Origin: Paraphysomonas bandaiensis
Lineage: Eukaryota > Chrysophyceae
Reading direction: 5' to 3'
NCBI GenBank assembly: GCA_965644295.1
Contig: CBFFRP010000439.1
Span: forward strand, 1 to 64,000
Length of the DNA stretch: 64,000 bases
Each line of letters starts with the position of its first letter. Position 1 is the first letter of the stretch. The position numbers and the translations under genes are program-made. Positions 11,451 to 23,202 of the stretch are shown here, in pieces. The notes beneath the pieces are model-generated. The model was given only the letters and a program-made list of their open reading frames with translations, had not been told where the DNA came from and did no database searches.

Positions 11451-11863
11451 TAAGCGTCAAAACATGAATCCATATCGTTTAGAATCGTTGATATTGTTTC
11501 GAGAATATGCTACCCTCCATAAGATCCTGATGTGCCAGTGGAGAGTTAGAAGAAAGATGACGTGTATATGTGTAGTTACAATTTGTAGTATCTTATTAAA
11601 CTAATACACAAACAATGGCCGTCATATCCGTATAGAGCAAGAATCTTATACATGCTGCTATTAGTACGTATATACTACTTAAGAATATTTGAAGAGTATC
11701 CAAAAGTGGTGCTTGTCGAACATTAATATTGAATTATTATCAGCTGTAACTTTGAAGAGCATTGACAGCTGTCAGGATTTGCAAGTCAAGCCACTATTTA
11801 GTCACACGACCGCTACTTTGCAAATATACTGGCATATCAGCGGTAGGCTGTGACAGAAACCAA

Positions 11864-14800
11864 CTATGCTCTGCTATCTTGGTCAAGCAAAGTTTCATGA
11901 GCATCGGTAGCTTTATTGCCAAAGAAAGCTTTCTTGATAAAAATGCAGTAGCCCAGGATACAGCAGATGATCACACCAACAGGGATTGCGATAGAAAAAC
12001 TGAGTATTGTTGTCTTGTCCCAAAAAGAATCGTCATCAGAACTGTTGCTTCTCAATTCATTTTCACTAGTGGGGCTGCTCGTAGGTGCCTAAAATAAAAT
12101 GTGATCATAAGCACAATGGGTTTTACACGAAATACCCCTACAGCAGACACCAGCGCAGGAAATGAGGCAATTCCGACAAAGGTATCATAGTGATCGCTGT
12201 TTAAACTGCTGTCTCCAACACACACCTGCAATCAGCGATACTCAAAAATGAAGTAGAGTTGCATGTAGAAAAAACTCACAGTATAATAGCCTGGGGGCCA
12301 ATTGTAAGCGGCATCCGTCACATCAATGACCGCCGAATACGTGTTACCACTGACAGCTTCCTGAGTCCATTCCTCCGGCCACGAGTAAAGATGAGAACAC
12401 TGCTCTATCTGCCCTCCGATCTGAATACAGTCCCCCACATCAGCAGAAGTATACTTGATGGCGGCAATGAAAGTCGTGGAGCTCTTATCGGGGTCAGAGC
12501 TACTTACATGTGTCATAAACAAGTCAAAATGGGCAAAACTATATACCTAAAATACGTGAGAGTAACATTCACTGAGTCTAAAATTCCTTCAGCATAAGCG
12601 TCCATACAAGCGTACTGTCCACCTGTCATATCCACATCGAATTGCACCTGCCAAATATTCATTGACCTCACGTTACTAAGAAACTAATTAAACACCTCCA
12701 GAGTATCCCCGACGTCAGAAGATACCTCCAACACCTCCGGTTCCAATTGAAGGTCAGGGAACGAAGCGACACCAGTGTATGTATCTGTTGCATCTCCGAT
12801 ATTGCTGTCTCCGAAACACGTAGTGTAATCACCCGTCGGCCAGTTGTAAGCGGCATCCGTCAGATCAATGATCGCCGAATACGTGTTACCACTGACAGCT
12901 TCCTGAGTCCATTCCTCCGGCCACGAGTAAAGATGAGCACACTGCTCTATCTGCCCTCCGATCTGAATACAGTCCCCCTCATCAGCAGAAGTGTACTTGA
13001 TGGCGGCAATGAAAGTCGTAGAGGTCTTATTGATTTCCGTGCTGTGCGAACTCACTTAAATTGCAATTTAATCAGGTAAGGGTTTACTATCACCTGGAGT
13101 AAATAAGGGTGACAGATAATGACTGCACTGCTCCTGAGGATCGTACGCTGATACACTGATATTCCCCGCCTTCCATTACGAGGTCAAAGTTCATCTACAT
13201 GAGAGTATTAGTCTCGATATATTAATTATATGTGCACTGTTGGACACCTCCAGGGTTTCACCATAGTCGGATACAATGGTGATGTCGTCACTGTGTCCGT
13301 ATGTAAGTCCTGGGAACGCGGAATGCCCAACAAATGTGTCGTAGTTATCACTTTCAAGGTTACTGTCTCCAAAACACACCTGCAATCAGCGATACTCAAA
13401 AATGAAGTAGAGTTACACATAGAAAAAACTCACAGTATAATAGCCTGGGGGCCATGTGTAGTTGGCATCCGTCACATCAATGACCGCCGAATACGTGTTA
13501 CCACTGACAGCGTCCTGAGTCCATTCCTCCGGCCACGAGTAAAGATGAGCACACTGCTCTATCTGCCCTCCGATCTGAATACAGTCCCCCTCATCAGCAG
13601 AAGTATACTTGATGGCAGAGACGAAAGTCGTAGAGGTTTTGTCGACATCCGTACTGCACATGTTACAAACCTATGTGCATCACGAAGTAGTAAATACCTT
13701 GAGTACATCAAGGAGACATTAAATTCAGTCACAGCACCAATCGCGTACACATCCAAACACTCATATTCCCCCCCTTTAAGAGAAAGATCAAAAGACACCT
13801 AAACGATGGTCACAAACTAACAAAGAAAGACAGTAGTTAACACACATCCAGAGTTTCTCCGTAGTCGCTTTCCACCTCCAGGGGTATATTAGCTGACATC
13901 AGCGCAGGAAATGAGGCAATTCCGACAAAGGTATCATAGTGATCGCTGTTTAAACTGCTGTCTCCAATACACACCTGCAATCAGCGATACTCAAAAATGA
14001 AATAGAGTTGCATGTAGAAAAAACTCACAGTATAATAGCCTGGGGGCCAATTGTAAGCGGCATCCGTCACATCAATGACCGCCGAATACGTGTTACCACT
14101 GACAGCTTCCTGAGTCCATTCCTCCGGCCACGAGTAAAGATGAGAACACTGCTCTATCTGCCCTCCGATCTGAATACAGTCCCCCACATCAGCAGAAGTA
14201 TACTTGATGGCGGCAATGAAAGTCGTGGAGCTCTTATCGGGGTCAGAGCTACTTACATGTGTCATAAACAAGTCAAAATGGGCAAAACTATATACCTAAA
14301 ATACGTGAGAGTAACATTCACTGAGTCTAAAATTCCTTCAGCATAAGCGTCCATACAAGCGTACTGTCCACCTGTCATATCCACATCGAATTGCACCTGC
14401 CAAATATTCATTGACCTCACGTTACTAAGAAACTAATTAAACACCTCCAGAGTATCCCCGACGTCAGAAGATACCTCCAACACCTCCGGTTCCAATTGAA
14501 GGTCAGGGAACGAAGCGACACCAGTGTATGTATCTGTTGCATCTCCGATATTGCTGTCTCCGAAACACATAGTGTAATCACCCGTCGGCCAGTTGTAAGC
14601 GGCATCCGTCAGATCAATGATCGCCGAATACGTGTTACCACTGACAGCTTCCTGAGTCCATTCCTCCGGCCACGAGTAAAGATGAGCACACTGCTCTATC
14701 TGCCCTCCGATCTGAATACAGTCCCCCTCATCAGCAGAAGTGTACTTGATGGCGGCAATGAAAGTCGTAGAGGTCTTATTGATTTCCGTGCTGTGCGAAC

Positions 14801-16310
14801 TCACTTAAATTGCAATTTAATCAGGTAAGGGTTTACTATCACCTGGAGTAAATAAGGGTGACAGATAATGACTGCACTGCTCCTGAGGATCGTACGCTGA
14901 TACACTGATATTCCCCGCCTTCCATTACGAGGTCAAAGTTCATCTACATGAGAGTATTAGTCTCGATATATTAATTATATGTGCACTGTTGGACACCTCC
15001 AGGGTTTCACCATAGTCGGATACAATGGTGATGTCGTCACTGTGTCCGTATGTAAGTCCTGGGAACGCGGAATGCCCAACAAATGTGTCGTAGTTATCAC
15101 TTTCAAGGTTACTGTCTCCAAAACACACCTGCAATCAGCGATACTCAAAAATGAAGTAGAGTTACACATAGAAAAAACTCACAGTATAATAGCCTGGGGG
15201 CCATGTGTAGTTGGCATCCGTCACATCAATGACCGCCGAATACGTGTTACCACTGACAGCGTCCTGAGTCCATTCTTCCGGCCACGAGTAAAGATGAGCA
15301 CACTGCTCTATCTGCCCTCCGATCTGAATACAGTCCCCCTCATCAGCAGAAGTATACTTGATGGCAGAGACGAAAGTCGTAGAGGTTTTGTCGACATCCG
15401 TACTGCACATGTTACAAACCTATGTGCATCACGAAGTAGTAAATACCTTGAGTACATCAAGGAGACATTAAATTCAGTCACAGCACCAATCGCGTACACA
15501 TCCAAACACTCATATTCCCCCCCTTTAAGAGAAAGATCAAAAGACACCTAAACGATGGTCACAAACTAACAAAGAAAGACAGTAGTTAACACACATCCAG
15601 AGTTTCTCCGTAGTCGCTTTCCACCTCCAGGGGTAAATTTTCCGATACTAAAGCTGGAAGCAACATTAGTCCTGTGTAGGTCTCGTTTGATGACCCAATG
15701 GTGCTGTCACCGATGCATACCTGTAGAAATATTAGTGAACATCATATCAGTCATGTCATATATCTGCTCACTGTGTAATAGCCTGTAGGCCAGAAATAAT
15801 TAGCATCCGTCATATCAATGACCGCCGAATACGTGTTACCACTGACAGCTTCCTGAGTCCATTCCTCCGGCCACGAGTAAAGATGAGCACACTGCTCTAT
15901 ACGCCCTCCGATCTGAATGCAGTCCCCGGCATCAGCAGAAGTGTACTTGATGGCAGCGATGAAGTCAGTGGAGGTCTTATTTTCGTCGGTACTGAAAAAA
16001 TGAGAAGTTAATAGTTAGAATTGAGCATAGCGGCTCACATATATAGGCGGTGAAGGCCCACCTGTTGTACTCCATCGTGACATTTAACTCCGATATCAGA
16101 CCCGATGCATACGTGTCTGTACATACATAATCTCCGCCCGATAAAACAGAGTCGAAAGACACCTAAACACAACACACTGTGAGCATAGCACACCCACACA
16201 GCCGATAGAGAGATCACCTGGAGGGTTTCTCCTGGATGAGATGTCTCCTGGACCCCCTCCGCAGACACACACACACACACACACAACACTGACACCGCTG
16301 CACGAAACAT
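11864..16310 (-). CDS. Type I membrane protein with seven extracellular modules
   Basis: The first exon (16310-16218) encodes a signal peptide whose core is Val-Cys repeats from a GT microsatellite. Seven modules of about 149 residues follow. Each is encoded by three exons, for example 16162-16062, 15991-15772 and 15720-15595 for the first. The module core reads GDCIQIGGQIEQCAHLYSWP, then VSGNTYSAVID, then GYYTVCFGDS, with about four Cys per module. The module cores lie near 15893, 15301, 14697, 14150, 13552, 12950 and 12400. The last exon (12088-11864) encodes a Ser/Thr/Asn-rich stalk, one membrane helix (FSIAIPVGVIICCILGYCIF) and a short tail. The total is about 1,100 residues. Six of the seven modules lie in two nearly identical 1749-bp repeats. 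The module resembles a beta-sandwich binding domain, but I cannot name its family. A surface receptor or adhesin is inferred. It is head to head with the hydrolase gene. Confidence 0.82.
12142..15635. repeat. Recent 1749-bp tandem duplication
   Basis: Positions about 12142-13890 and 13891-15635 are two head-to-tail copies offset by exactly 1749 bp. I see only a handful of differences, for example near 12249/13998, 12820/14569 and 13528/15277. Each copy carries three modules of the surface protein gene. The junction falls inside an exon and keeps the frame. Confidence 0.95.
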
Positions 16311-16599
16311 GTCTACGAATGGTAAGAGGTCAAGCTGCAGGGATGTCCACTAGTAGTCGTCGTTGTAGTAATAGCTGGCTGGTGTATCGTCTCTTGTGAT
16401 GCAATTGTGCCTCTATTCGATATGGCAGTATGATCTCAGCAAACTAGTATATGATATGATTCCATACACATACTCTGCGCATGATACATGCCGTACAACT
16501 GTACTACTGTACTACTGTACTACAGCAGTATACCCACCACATATGGGCACAACACCAAAGATACGCCGCCAAAATATGAGCACAGGAATTCAACGTGAC

Positions 16600-16870
16600 T
16601 ACAGTACTACGACACATCATATGGACATCAGCGGGCTACATACGAGTACAGCAGTACAGTACAGTACTACGACACATCATATGGACATCAGCGGGCTACA
16701 TACGAGTACAGCAGTACAGTACAGTACTACGACACATCATATGGACATCAGCGGGCTACATACAGAGTACAGCAGTACAGTACAGTGCTACGACACATTC
16801 ATATGGACATCAGCGCTCATATGGACGTCAGCGGGCTACATACAGAGTACAGTACAGTGCAGTACTTCCT
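16600..16870. repeat. 60-bp minisatellite, about 3.5 copies
   Basis: A unit containing CGACACATCATATGGACATC and CAGCGGGCTACATACGAGTA repeats with a period of 60. The first two units are identical and the third differs by a few bases. The array lies in the spacer between the divergent genes starting at 16310 and 17039. Open frames across it exist only because 60 is a multiple of three. Confidence 0.9.
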
Positions 16871-17038
16871 ACACAGTGCAGTGCAGTATGTGGATTGAAA
16901 CGGAAACGGATAAATGTCCCGGAAAAGGAATACCGGAGTACGCATCACGGTCCTGTATAGGTATACACTGCACTCCCCTGCACACTGCTGTGCCTGTAGG
17001 TGGACACACACACAGTCGGATCTCATAGTCGTTCAGTT

Positions 17039-18035
17039 ATGAGAATGTCAATAAGGTTGAGAGTAACTCATAAGTGTTCGTCAGATGGAAGTGGACAATG
17101 GCCTTATATGGTGCTTGTGCATGGGCTGGACTCCACCCGGTTCACTTGGAACCCTTACATCAACGAGCACTGCCAGCAGTTTAATGTTGTGGCTCTTGAC
17201 CTGCGCGGTCACGGCGAGTCTCCACTGGGCCATGAACTAGGCTTTAATATCGACAGTGTTGTGGATGATATCAGACACACTCTCTCCGATATTGGCGTCC
17301 CGAAACCGTTCACTCTTGTTGGTCACAGGTATCAGTGTGAGCCATGTGAAGCTTCGATGTTTTAACTGTTGCATTCCTAGTATGGGTGGACGAGTAGCAA
17401 TGGCGTATGGTTCCAAGTATCCGACTGACATTGCCGCACTGGCAGTGGAAGATATGGACATTGAGCCGCGATCAGTTCGTACAATCACTGACAGGGAGTT
17501 ACAGAGTCGCAGAAATTTTTCTCGGCTGGCTAGCTCGTATGAAAGTTTAAAATCATGTCTATCGGAATGGTATGAGCCAGATCGTATCGATGGCTGGATA
17601 CATGACGGGAGGATATTCCAGAAAAGCAGTAATGAATGGTGGAGTGGTATCAACCCACTCGCTCAATATCTAGCTCTTCAGGAGATACTGGGCAGAGAAG
17701 GTGTAGGAAAGAAAGAGTGGGTAGAATGTGCGCGAGCTAATTTTCCACTCTATCTTCTGGTTGCGGGCAATAACTCCGCATGTCATTGGGCAAGCATTAA
17801 AAGAATGCAGCAAGTAGCCCCCTCTTCTGAAACGATTACCTTCCCAACCGCCCAGCATAGTATCCACAACACAGCCCGTGAAGATTTTGCTCAGTGCATG
17901 GAGAAAGTAATGATAGCAGGCGCAGCATATGCGCAGAATACGTATTCTCCAATACTCGCTTCGGAGGGTACTGAAAACAGCAAGGGGGTGGATGTGGAAG
18001 ATGCGCTGTCTTCTCGAAATGAAGAATTGTCATAA
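17039..18035 (+). CDS. Alpha/beta-hydrolase, 314 residues
   Basis: Two exons (17039-17328 and 17381-18035) are separated by a 52-bp intron that splits the catalytic serine codon (AG|T). The product shows the alpha/beta-hydrolase pattern in order: VLVHGLDST (oxyanion loop, about residue 25), LDLRGHGES (about 60), the nucleophile elbow GHSMGG (about 96) and a C-terminal AQHSIHN supplying the histidine (about residue 265). The position of the acid residue is less clear. Family members are esterases, lipases or epoxide hydrolases, and the substrate cannot be read from sequence. No signal peptide or membrane helix is seen, so a cytosolic location is likely. The in-frame Met at 17000 is an alternative start; 17039 gives a better length for the family. 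Confidence 0.88.
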
Positions 18036-19254
18036 GCAATATGTCGCTGTATGACAGAGTTTGTTTTCGTTTGTACTGAGAACTGACCGTTCTTATTTAC
18101 TATGTTTCAAGTTGTCCCCAGCATAATTTTTTCTTATTGGCGATGATCTAAAAGTAGATATTACATATATGATTAGAAATGTACTACTTATTCGCTTATT
18201 CGTGATGGGGTTATTGGTGGTGAGCGATGCAAGATTGAATAAATTTATATTTAATTTGTTTGGATGACATCCCTGAAAGTTTACGACACAGATTTTGATA
18301 TATTGACAGTCATAGTGATTCTACTATATGAAACAATTTTAGGAAAACCACATTGATGAGTAAACTTGCACAAGCAGATCATCAAACACTCCAAGTTGTA
18401 TTCCATCCTTCGTCTGATACAGAATGTAGAGATCACATGATGTCAGTGCAAGCGATATATCATTAAAACTAGAACTTCGAAACAACCCTTCATGAATATT
18501 ACTGGAGAGTTCAAAGCCGTATCTGATGCTTAATGTGATTTGGAGCAATGTCACCCTGTCCTTTCAGGTTTGGGTTACGTCGGCGTGCTTATTAGGATTG
18601 TGTGCCTTATATTATACTATTATACACACAGCATTTGAGTCAACGGAGGATACGCATGTTGTATATAAATGTGATGATGATTGTCGTGTGACTACAATAT
18701 TCACATTCATCACAGTTGCTATTCCTTCAGTATCCTGTGGTAGTGACACATTGGTTGTAGCTATTACTGAAATTTGAGGATTTATTGCTTTGAGTTATAG
18801 CTAGTATAATTGTGATACCCTTATGTTGTGCATACCATTAGATAATATATACATAATGGTCTTTTGATACATATTGACGACTTCACACTGCTGTTTTACA
18901 CTAATCTGTGTCAAGTTATGACACAAGTGGATGATTTACTAAGTTAACTGAACGTACGTGTATATACTCATTAATCTTGTCAAAATTATTATAATCTATA
19001 TTTCTTCTCATTCATCAATTTCATGTTATCTCTACGACCGATCATTTCTCGTACGATCTTACATCGTCACTATCTTGTATGATCAATATATTATATTCAG
19101 TTTCATTACTACAGCAGCTATCTATCATGTTCTTAGTTCTCATAATATTGTTAATCACTACTGTATTCTTAGACAAACGATCATAATTCCAATACCTTAG
19201 AATTACACCTGTTAATTTCTCACGCATCAAAACTCAGCAATCTGGATTTCTCTT
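18036..19254. other. AT-rich spacer
   Basis: No coherent coding potential, RNA gene or repeat boundary is visible here. Short ORFs are AT-rich and look random. Confidence 0.45.
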
Positions 19255-19257
19255 AAC

Positions 19258-19735
19258 AAAGTTGGACTCGCACCTTTTCGTGGTGTTCTGGGGGATAAGT
19301 ACCGGAGATATTTCCCCGGGAAACTAATGTGAGCCGCATATATAGTCAGCAGATATTGCTCTGCTCACTCATAGCCAAATGCTTGTGTGGTTCAAGGAAC
19401 ACTAAATAGTGTCACTTTTTCTTTTCTGGGCCTTGACGAATACTCAGGCATCCGGGAATGGGCCGATCTCAAGGGTGTCCGGGGCATCGGGCTGCCTACT
19501 GAATTTAAACATATATATGGGCTAGTTCACCATAAGGACATAAAGCAAAAAGTGGTTGTGTAGGCGTCAAGAATCATCACCAGATAAAAGTAGTAGTCAT
19601 ATGAGGACTAGTCAAGCTAGATCGACCTCTACCTGTAACTAGCTAGTACAAACTCTATTATCCTACTATTTAACGCTAGAGGATGCTTGTGCGTCGCCGC
19701 AAGCACCAAGGTGCAACCACTTCCGTTCTTTTGTG
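19258..19735. repeat. Dispersed 510-bp repeat, rearranged copy
   Basis: The family start (CAAAGTTGGACTCGCACCTT) is at 19258 and extends in plus orientation to about 19500. From about 19620 to 19735 the other half of the family appears inverted (CTACTATTTAACGCTAGAGG then CGTCGCCGCAAGCACCAAGG). This is a scrambled copy next to the retroelement remnant. Confidence 0.7.
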
Positions 19736-19818
19736 TGTGAGAGGGAGAAGCTCTCTGCGGACGTCTGTCCTTGAAGTACGCCCCTTAGGATAGGGACTCT
19801 GTGGAGGAGAATTCTGTA

Positions 19819-20976
19819 TCAGTGAGTCAAGTGTTCTTGAACTAAGATACATGGACGAGGGGGTATGTTGAGACTCCTGCGTGTCTTGGAATGGCGTTTG
19901 TGCGAGTTGGGTCTTGGGCAGAGGAGTAGCTGACGGAGCTGGCGCCGTGGCGTCTGCTGGGGCGTGGGTAGCAAAAGAGGAAGGCGGGGCCGCGTTAGGT
20001 CTCCGCTGTACGCGTAGTAAGCGGAGAACCCGTGGCTTTTGCTAGGTGTTGTTCGATTTAAATCGCGTATTGTGCTGCATTTATGGGGGCGATCTGGGGG
20101 AACTTCGTGTGTGTCCACGTCGCTGTCCAGGGGGAGTCTTTGTGGCCCCCTCTGGTTAGCAGCGGCATAACGCCCACTACGATCTTGGAGCATTTGTTTG
20201 GCTGCTGTATAGAGCGGTTGAAGGAGGTTGAAGCAGTATAGAAGAACCATATGTTTTACCGAGAGTCAAGCCGAAAGCCACAATTAACGCATCTGGCTTT
20301 GTTTAGGTCAAGACCATGCTTTGTTTTGGCCCTATTCCTACCATTGCTGTAGGATTTATTTGTCCCATGTCAGGGCTGTATTGAGTTTGCTTAGTTGTGA
20401 ACTGTCCTTGATCCAGGATCTGCCGCAGCCGACGAGATCCAGTTAGTGCGGCACTTCCAGTATACAGGTGCACGATCCAGATTACTACCGTAGAGTTGGT
20501 CACGGAGCGCAGTATAATTCTCTAGAGTCCACTGATCGCAAAGAGATTGTAAATCAGTGATCATGGGGTGGATAAGATTCGGCCGGCGTATGCCGGACAG
20601 TCGCCAATGCCATATTCCGGACGTGAGTATACGCTCCATGACTCTGGTAACATCAATTTCACAGAAGGTATAGGTTGCGGCCTAACATGCGGTCAACCTC
20701 CAATCATTCACCCCCTTCAACCGCGTCTGCTATGTAAATACCTTTGTCTTCATACGTCCATTGAGATTCATCGGGCGTGTGACGCTCGGGGTGTGAGCGG
20801 ACCCAATTAATATTCCTCTTGGTGCACGTTTTGGCCGTAGCGATGCTCTCAAGGAAGATTCCTTCAGCACGATGTGCAAGTGCGCGTCGTCGTGTGGAGC
20901 AAAAGTGGCTAGACCTTGGTGCTTGCGGTGACGCACAAGCAGTTTTTCTAGCGCAAAAAAATAAAGAGTTAAGCAC
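19819..20976 (-). pseudogene. Decayed retroelement with RNase H-like fragment
   Basis: Three minus-strand frames (20976-20704, 20639-20391 and 20250-19819) have protein-like composition but do not join. The first contains INWVRSHPERHTPDESQW followed by EDKGIYIADAV. This resembles the end of the RNase H region of retroelements in protist and fungal genomes, where a VKSHPE motif precedes WGxxxAD. No reverse transcriptase core is left. The end of a dispersed-repeat copy (about 20905-21050) overlaps its 5' side. I infer a broken retroelement nested in repeats; the class is uncertain. Confidence 0.4.
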
Positions 20977-21134
20977 TAGTTAGTTAAATTGTGTTACTAC
21001 ACTAGTTCTGACTCATACACATCTATTGCATAATCAGACATTCACTATCTCGATCTCACTGCTCTAATCATGTGCTATTGGATGTTGGATCCATTTGTCT
21101 ATGTTGCACAGAATTTTACGATAACTATCGCTTG

Positions 21135-21644
21135 CCCTCAACAAAGTCGGACTCGCACCTTTTCGTGGTGTTCTGGGGGATAAGTACCGGAGTTATTTCT
21201 CTGGGAAACTAACGTGAGCCGCAAACATAGTCAGCGGATATTCTTCTGCCCACTCATAGCCGAATGCTTGTGTGGTACAAGGGACACCAATAAGTGTCAC
21301 TTGTGTAGACGTCTTTGGGCCCTGACGAATAAACAGGCATCCGGGAATGGGTCCACCTCAAGGGCATCCGGGACAGGGCCCACCTGAAGGGTAACCGGGG
21401 TATTGGGCTGCCTGCTGAAGTCAAGCATCCGGGATGTTCACCTTAAGAACTCAGAGCGGAAGTGGTCGCACCTTGGTGCTTGCGGCGACGCACAAGCAGC
21501 TTCCGTAGCGTTAAATAGTAGGATAAAAAAAGTGTGTACTGATTAGTTACAGGTAGAGGTCTAACTAGTTTGTCTAGCATTCATCTAGCTACTAAGTTAG
21601 TGCATGTTTTTAACGCCTATTGCTAATAATAAGACTTTCAATAT
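21135..21644 (+). mobile_element. Complete copy of the 510-bp dispersed repeat
   Basis: This copy is bounded by an 11-bp direct repeat, ACTATCGCTTG, at 21124-21134 and 21645-21655, which looks like a target-site duplication. It begins CCCTCAACAAAGTCGGACTC and ends near AATAATAAGACTTTCAATAT. There are no obvious inverted ends and no ORF, so it is non-autonomous. Related copies lie at 11174-11450, 19258-19735, 34599-34748 with 39928-40130, about 53960-54215 and 56100-56552. Read on the minus strand it contains GGTGCGAGTCCGAC, which weakly resembles a polymerase III B box, so a SINE-like origin is one option. Confidence 0.75.
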
Positions 21645-21655
21645 ACTATCGCTTG

Positions 21656-22272
21656 TATCATGCATGGACTCATTGATATCTAAACATTTATTGTTTAATA
21701 TCCTCTACTCGCGATAGTGGACATACATCAATAGTTATAATTAGGTACATACTTACATACTTTCCCCACAAAGTATGGAAGCTTTCTCGGTATAAGTATG
21801 AATTGGTCCATGACCAAGAAGAACTGCGTATTGTAGAATCTATAATACTCGTCAGCAGATTAGTTCTTAGCTTATCATGCCACACGCCACACCTGAATAG
21901 TCAGCGGCATTTATCATTATTTTATTGTTGAGCCTGTTTAAAGTTTAAAATCTCCATCAATAGTATTGATGGAACGCTATCTAACAATTGTATTGCAATA
22001 TATTGTTTCCTAGCCCTGGAGAGTACTATATAATGTGAAAATTCGACTGAGGCTTATTGAGAGTTGACACAAAAATGCGGAAGGATTGTTAAAGACTTAA
22101 CAAGTAATAGCCGCGTTTACTCAACACTACCTACGTAGCAATCTATATCGCAATTCGTACGGGCAAAAACTAGAGCATATGTGTCACGAGAAACTAAACA
22201 AATACCATATACCTCGGTGCAAATGACTTCATACAAAAATGGAAAAGGTTGCCAAAATCAAGCAGTTAATAA
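21656..22272. other. Spacer with no visible gene
   Basis: AT-rich sequence with no repeat or coding signal that I can support. Confidence 0.4.
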
Positions 22273-22711
22273 TTAATAGTATAGTGGCTTTCTACTCATC
22301 GATTTCGTCCATAACAGCAGCAACCACGTAATTATACATAATGATAAATTGTTGAACGCTACACACCATCTATTCCTCATCTGACCACTCTGGGAGTATA
22401 AGTGGGTGCCATTGGTGCATCCATGCACACAACCTGCCATCACGTTACAACACGGAGTGAGATAATATCCGAACAATACCAGAGCATCCATGCGAAAAAA
22501 CCAGTAGTGACCATCACAACAGTTCCAATTCTACGAAACAAACGCATTATGACAATAAGCCAGTGACCAGAAGGGAGTGTACGTACTGCGCATCGTCCTT
22601 CGAGAGAGAGCCGCAGAACCTGGACCCCCACACAACACACACGGCGAACAGAGTGAGCATGATATAGGTCACTGTTCCATTGGTGACTTCAGCGGGAGGG
22701 GAGACACTCAT
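22273..22711 (-). CDS. Small membrane protein, 107 residues
   Basis: Three exons (22711-22587, 22530-22449 and 22389-22273) join in frame: 324 bases, stop TAA. The predicted product has a short polar N-terminus and three hydrophobic stretches: VTYIMLTLFAVCVVWG (about residue 15), VVMVTTGFFAWMLWYCSDII (about 47) and LCIITWLLLLW (about 88). The first two helices, with a Trp-rich turn, recall V-ATPase subunit e in size and layout, but the Gln-Leu-x-Pro-Leu motif of that family is missing, so I do not assign it. It is head to head with the gene at 23203, with 491 bp between start codons. Confidence 0.6.
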
Positions 22712-22969
22712 TGTGATTTAACAATTAATGGATGACAGCGATGCAATGCTAACAGGCTGACTGTGGAGCTACCTCTGCAATAATACAATCATGCTCTCCA
22801 CTCTCCTCACACCTACACACACATACATATATATACACATACAGTATACACACATATACATACATGTGATGCATCTGTGCAAAAACACTAAAATACGTTG
22901 TCGTGTTTTTTTAGTGTTTTTGATGTCCTTCATACAGCGTATCTTGAATAGCCAGCTATACTTCTGAAT

Positions 22970-23030
22970 TTTCAGTACTGTATGCAGAATTGGATGCCGT
23001 ATACCAGTGTAGTATACCGTTATACCTACA
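22970..23030. promoter_or_regulatory. Putative shared promoter motif GTATACCGTTATAC
   Basis: Between the divergent starts at 22711 and 23203 the sequence GTATACCGTTATAC lies at 23012-23025, preceded by GCCGTATACCAG. The same motif occurs in the spacer at 29672-29700. Confidence 0.4.
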
Positions 23031-23202
23031 CTCCGCTGATGCTGGATGCGCAGAGTGAAAGTAGTTGATTTCGATAAAAGTCGATTTTTAGTGCTAGAAA
23101 GTCAGGGAGTTATGGGAAAACCCTCTGTTTTTAGGCGGTGCAAGTGTGTGATGATGAAGCGTATATTCCACACATGACACTCATGATCACAGTCAGCTTA
23201 AC

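Noticed and set aside
12259-15551. Plus-strand ORFs of 110-190 codons that recur with the 1749-bp period
   Set aside because: They are antisense shadows of the module protein exons; the minus strand has splice sites, a signal peptide and a membrane helix.
16396-17028. 210-codon plus-strand ORF
   Set aside because: It is open mainly because of the 60-bp repeat, and it lies in the spacer between two divergent genes.
22273-22711. V-ATPase subunit e
   Set aside because: Size and two helices fit, but the conserved Gln-Leu-x-Pro-Leu segment is missing and a third helix is present.
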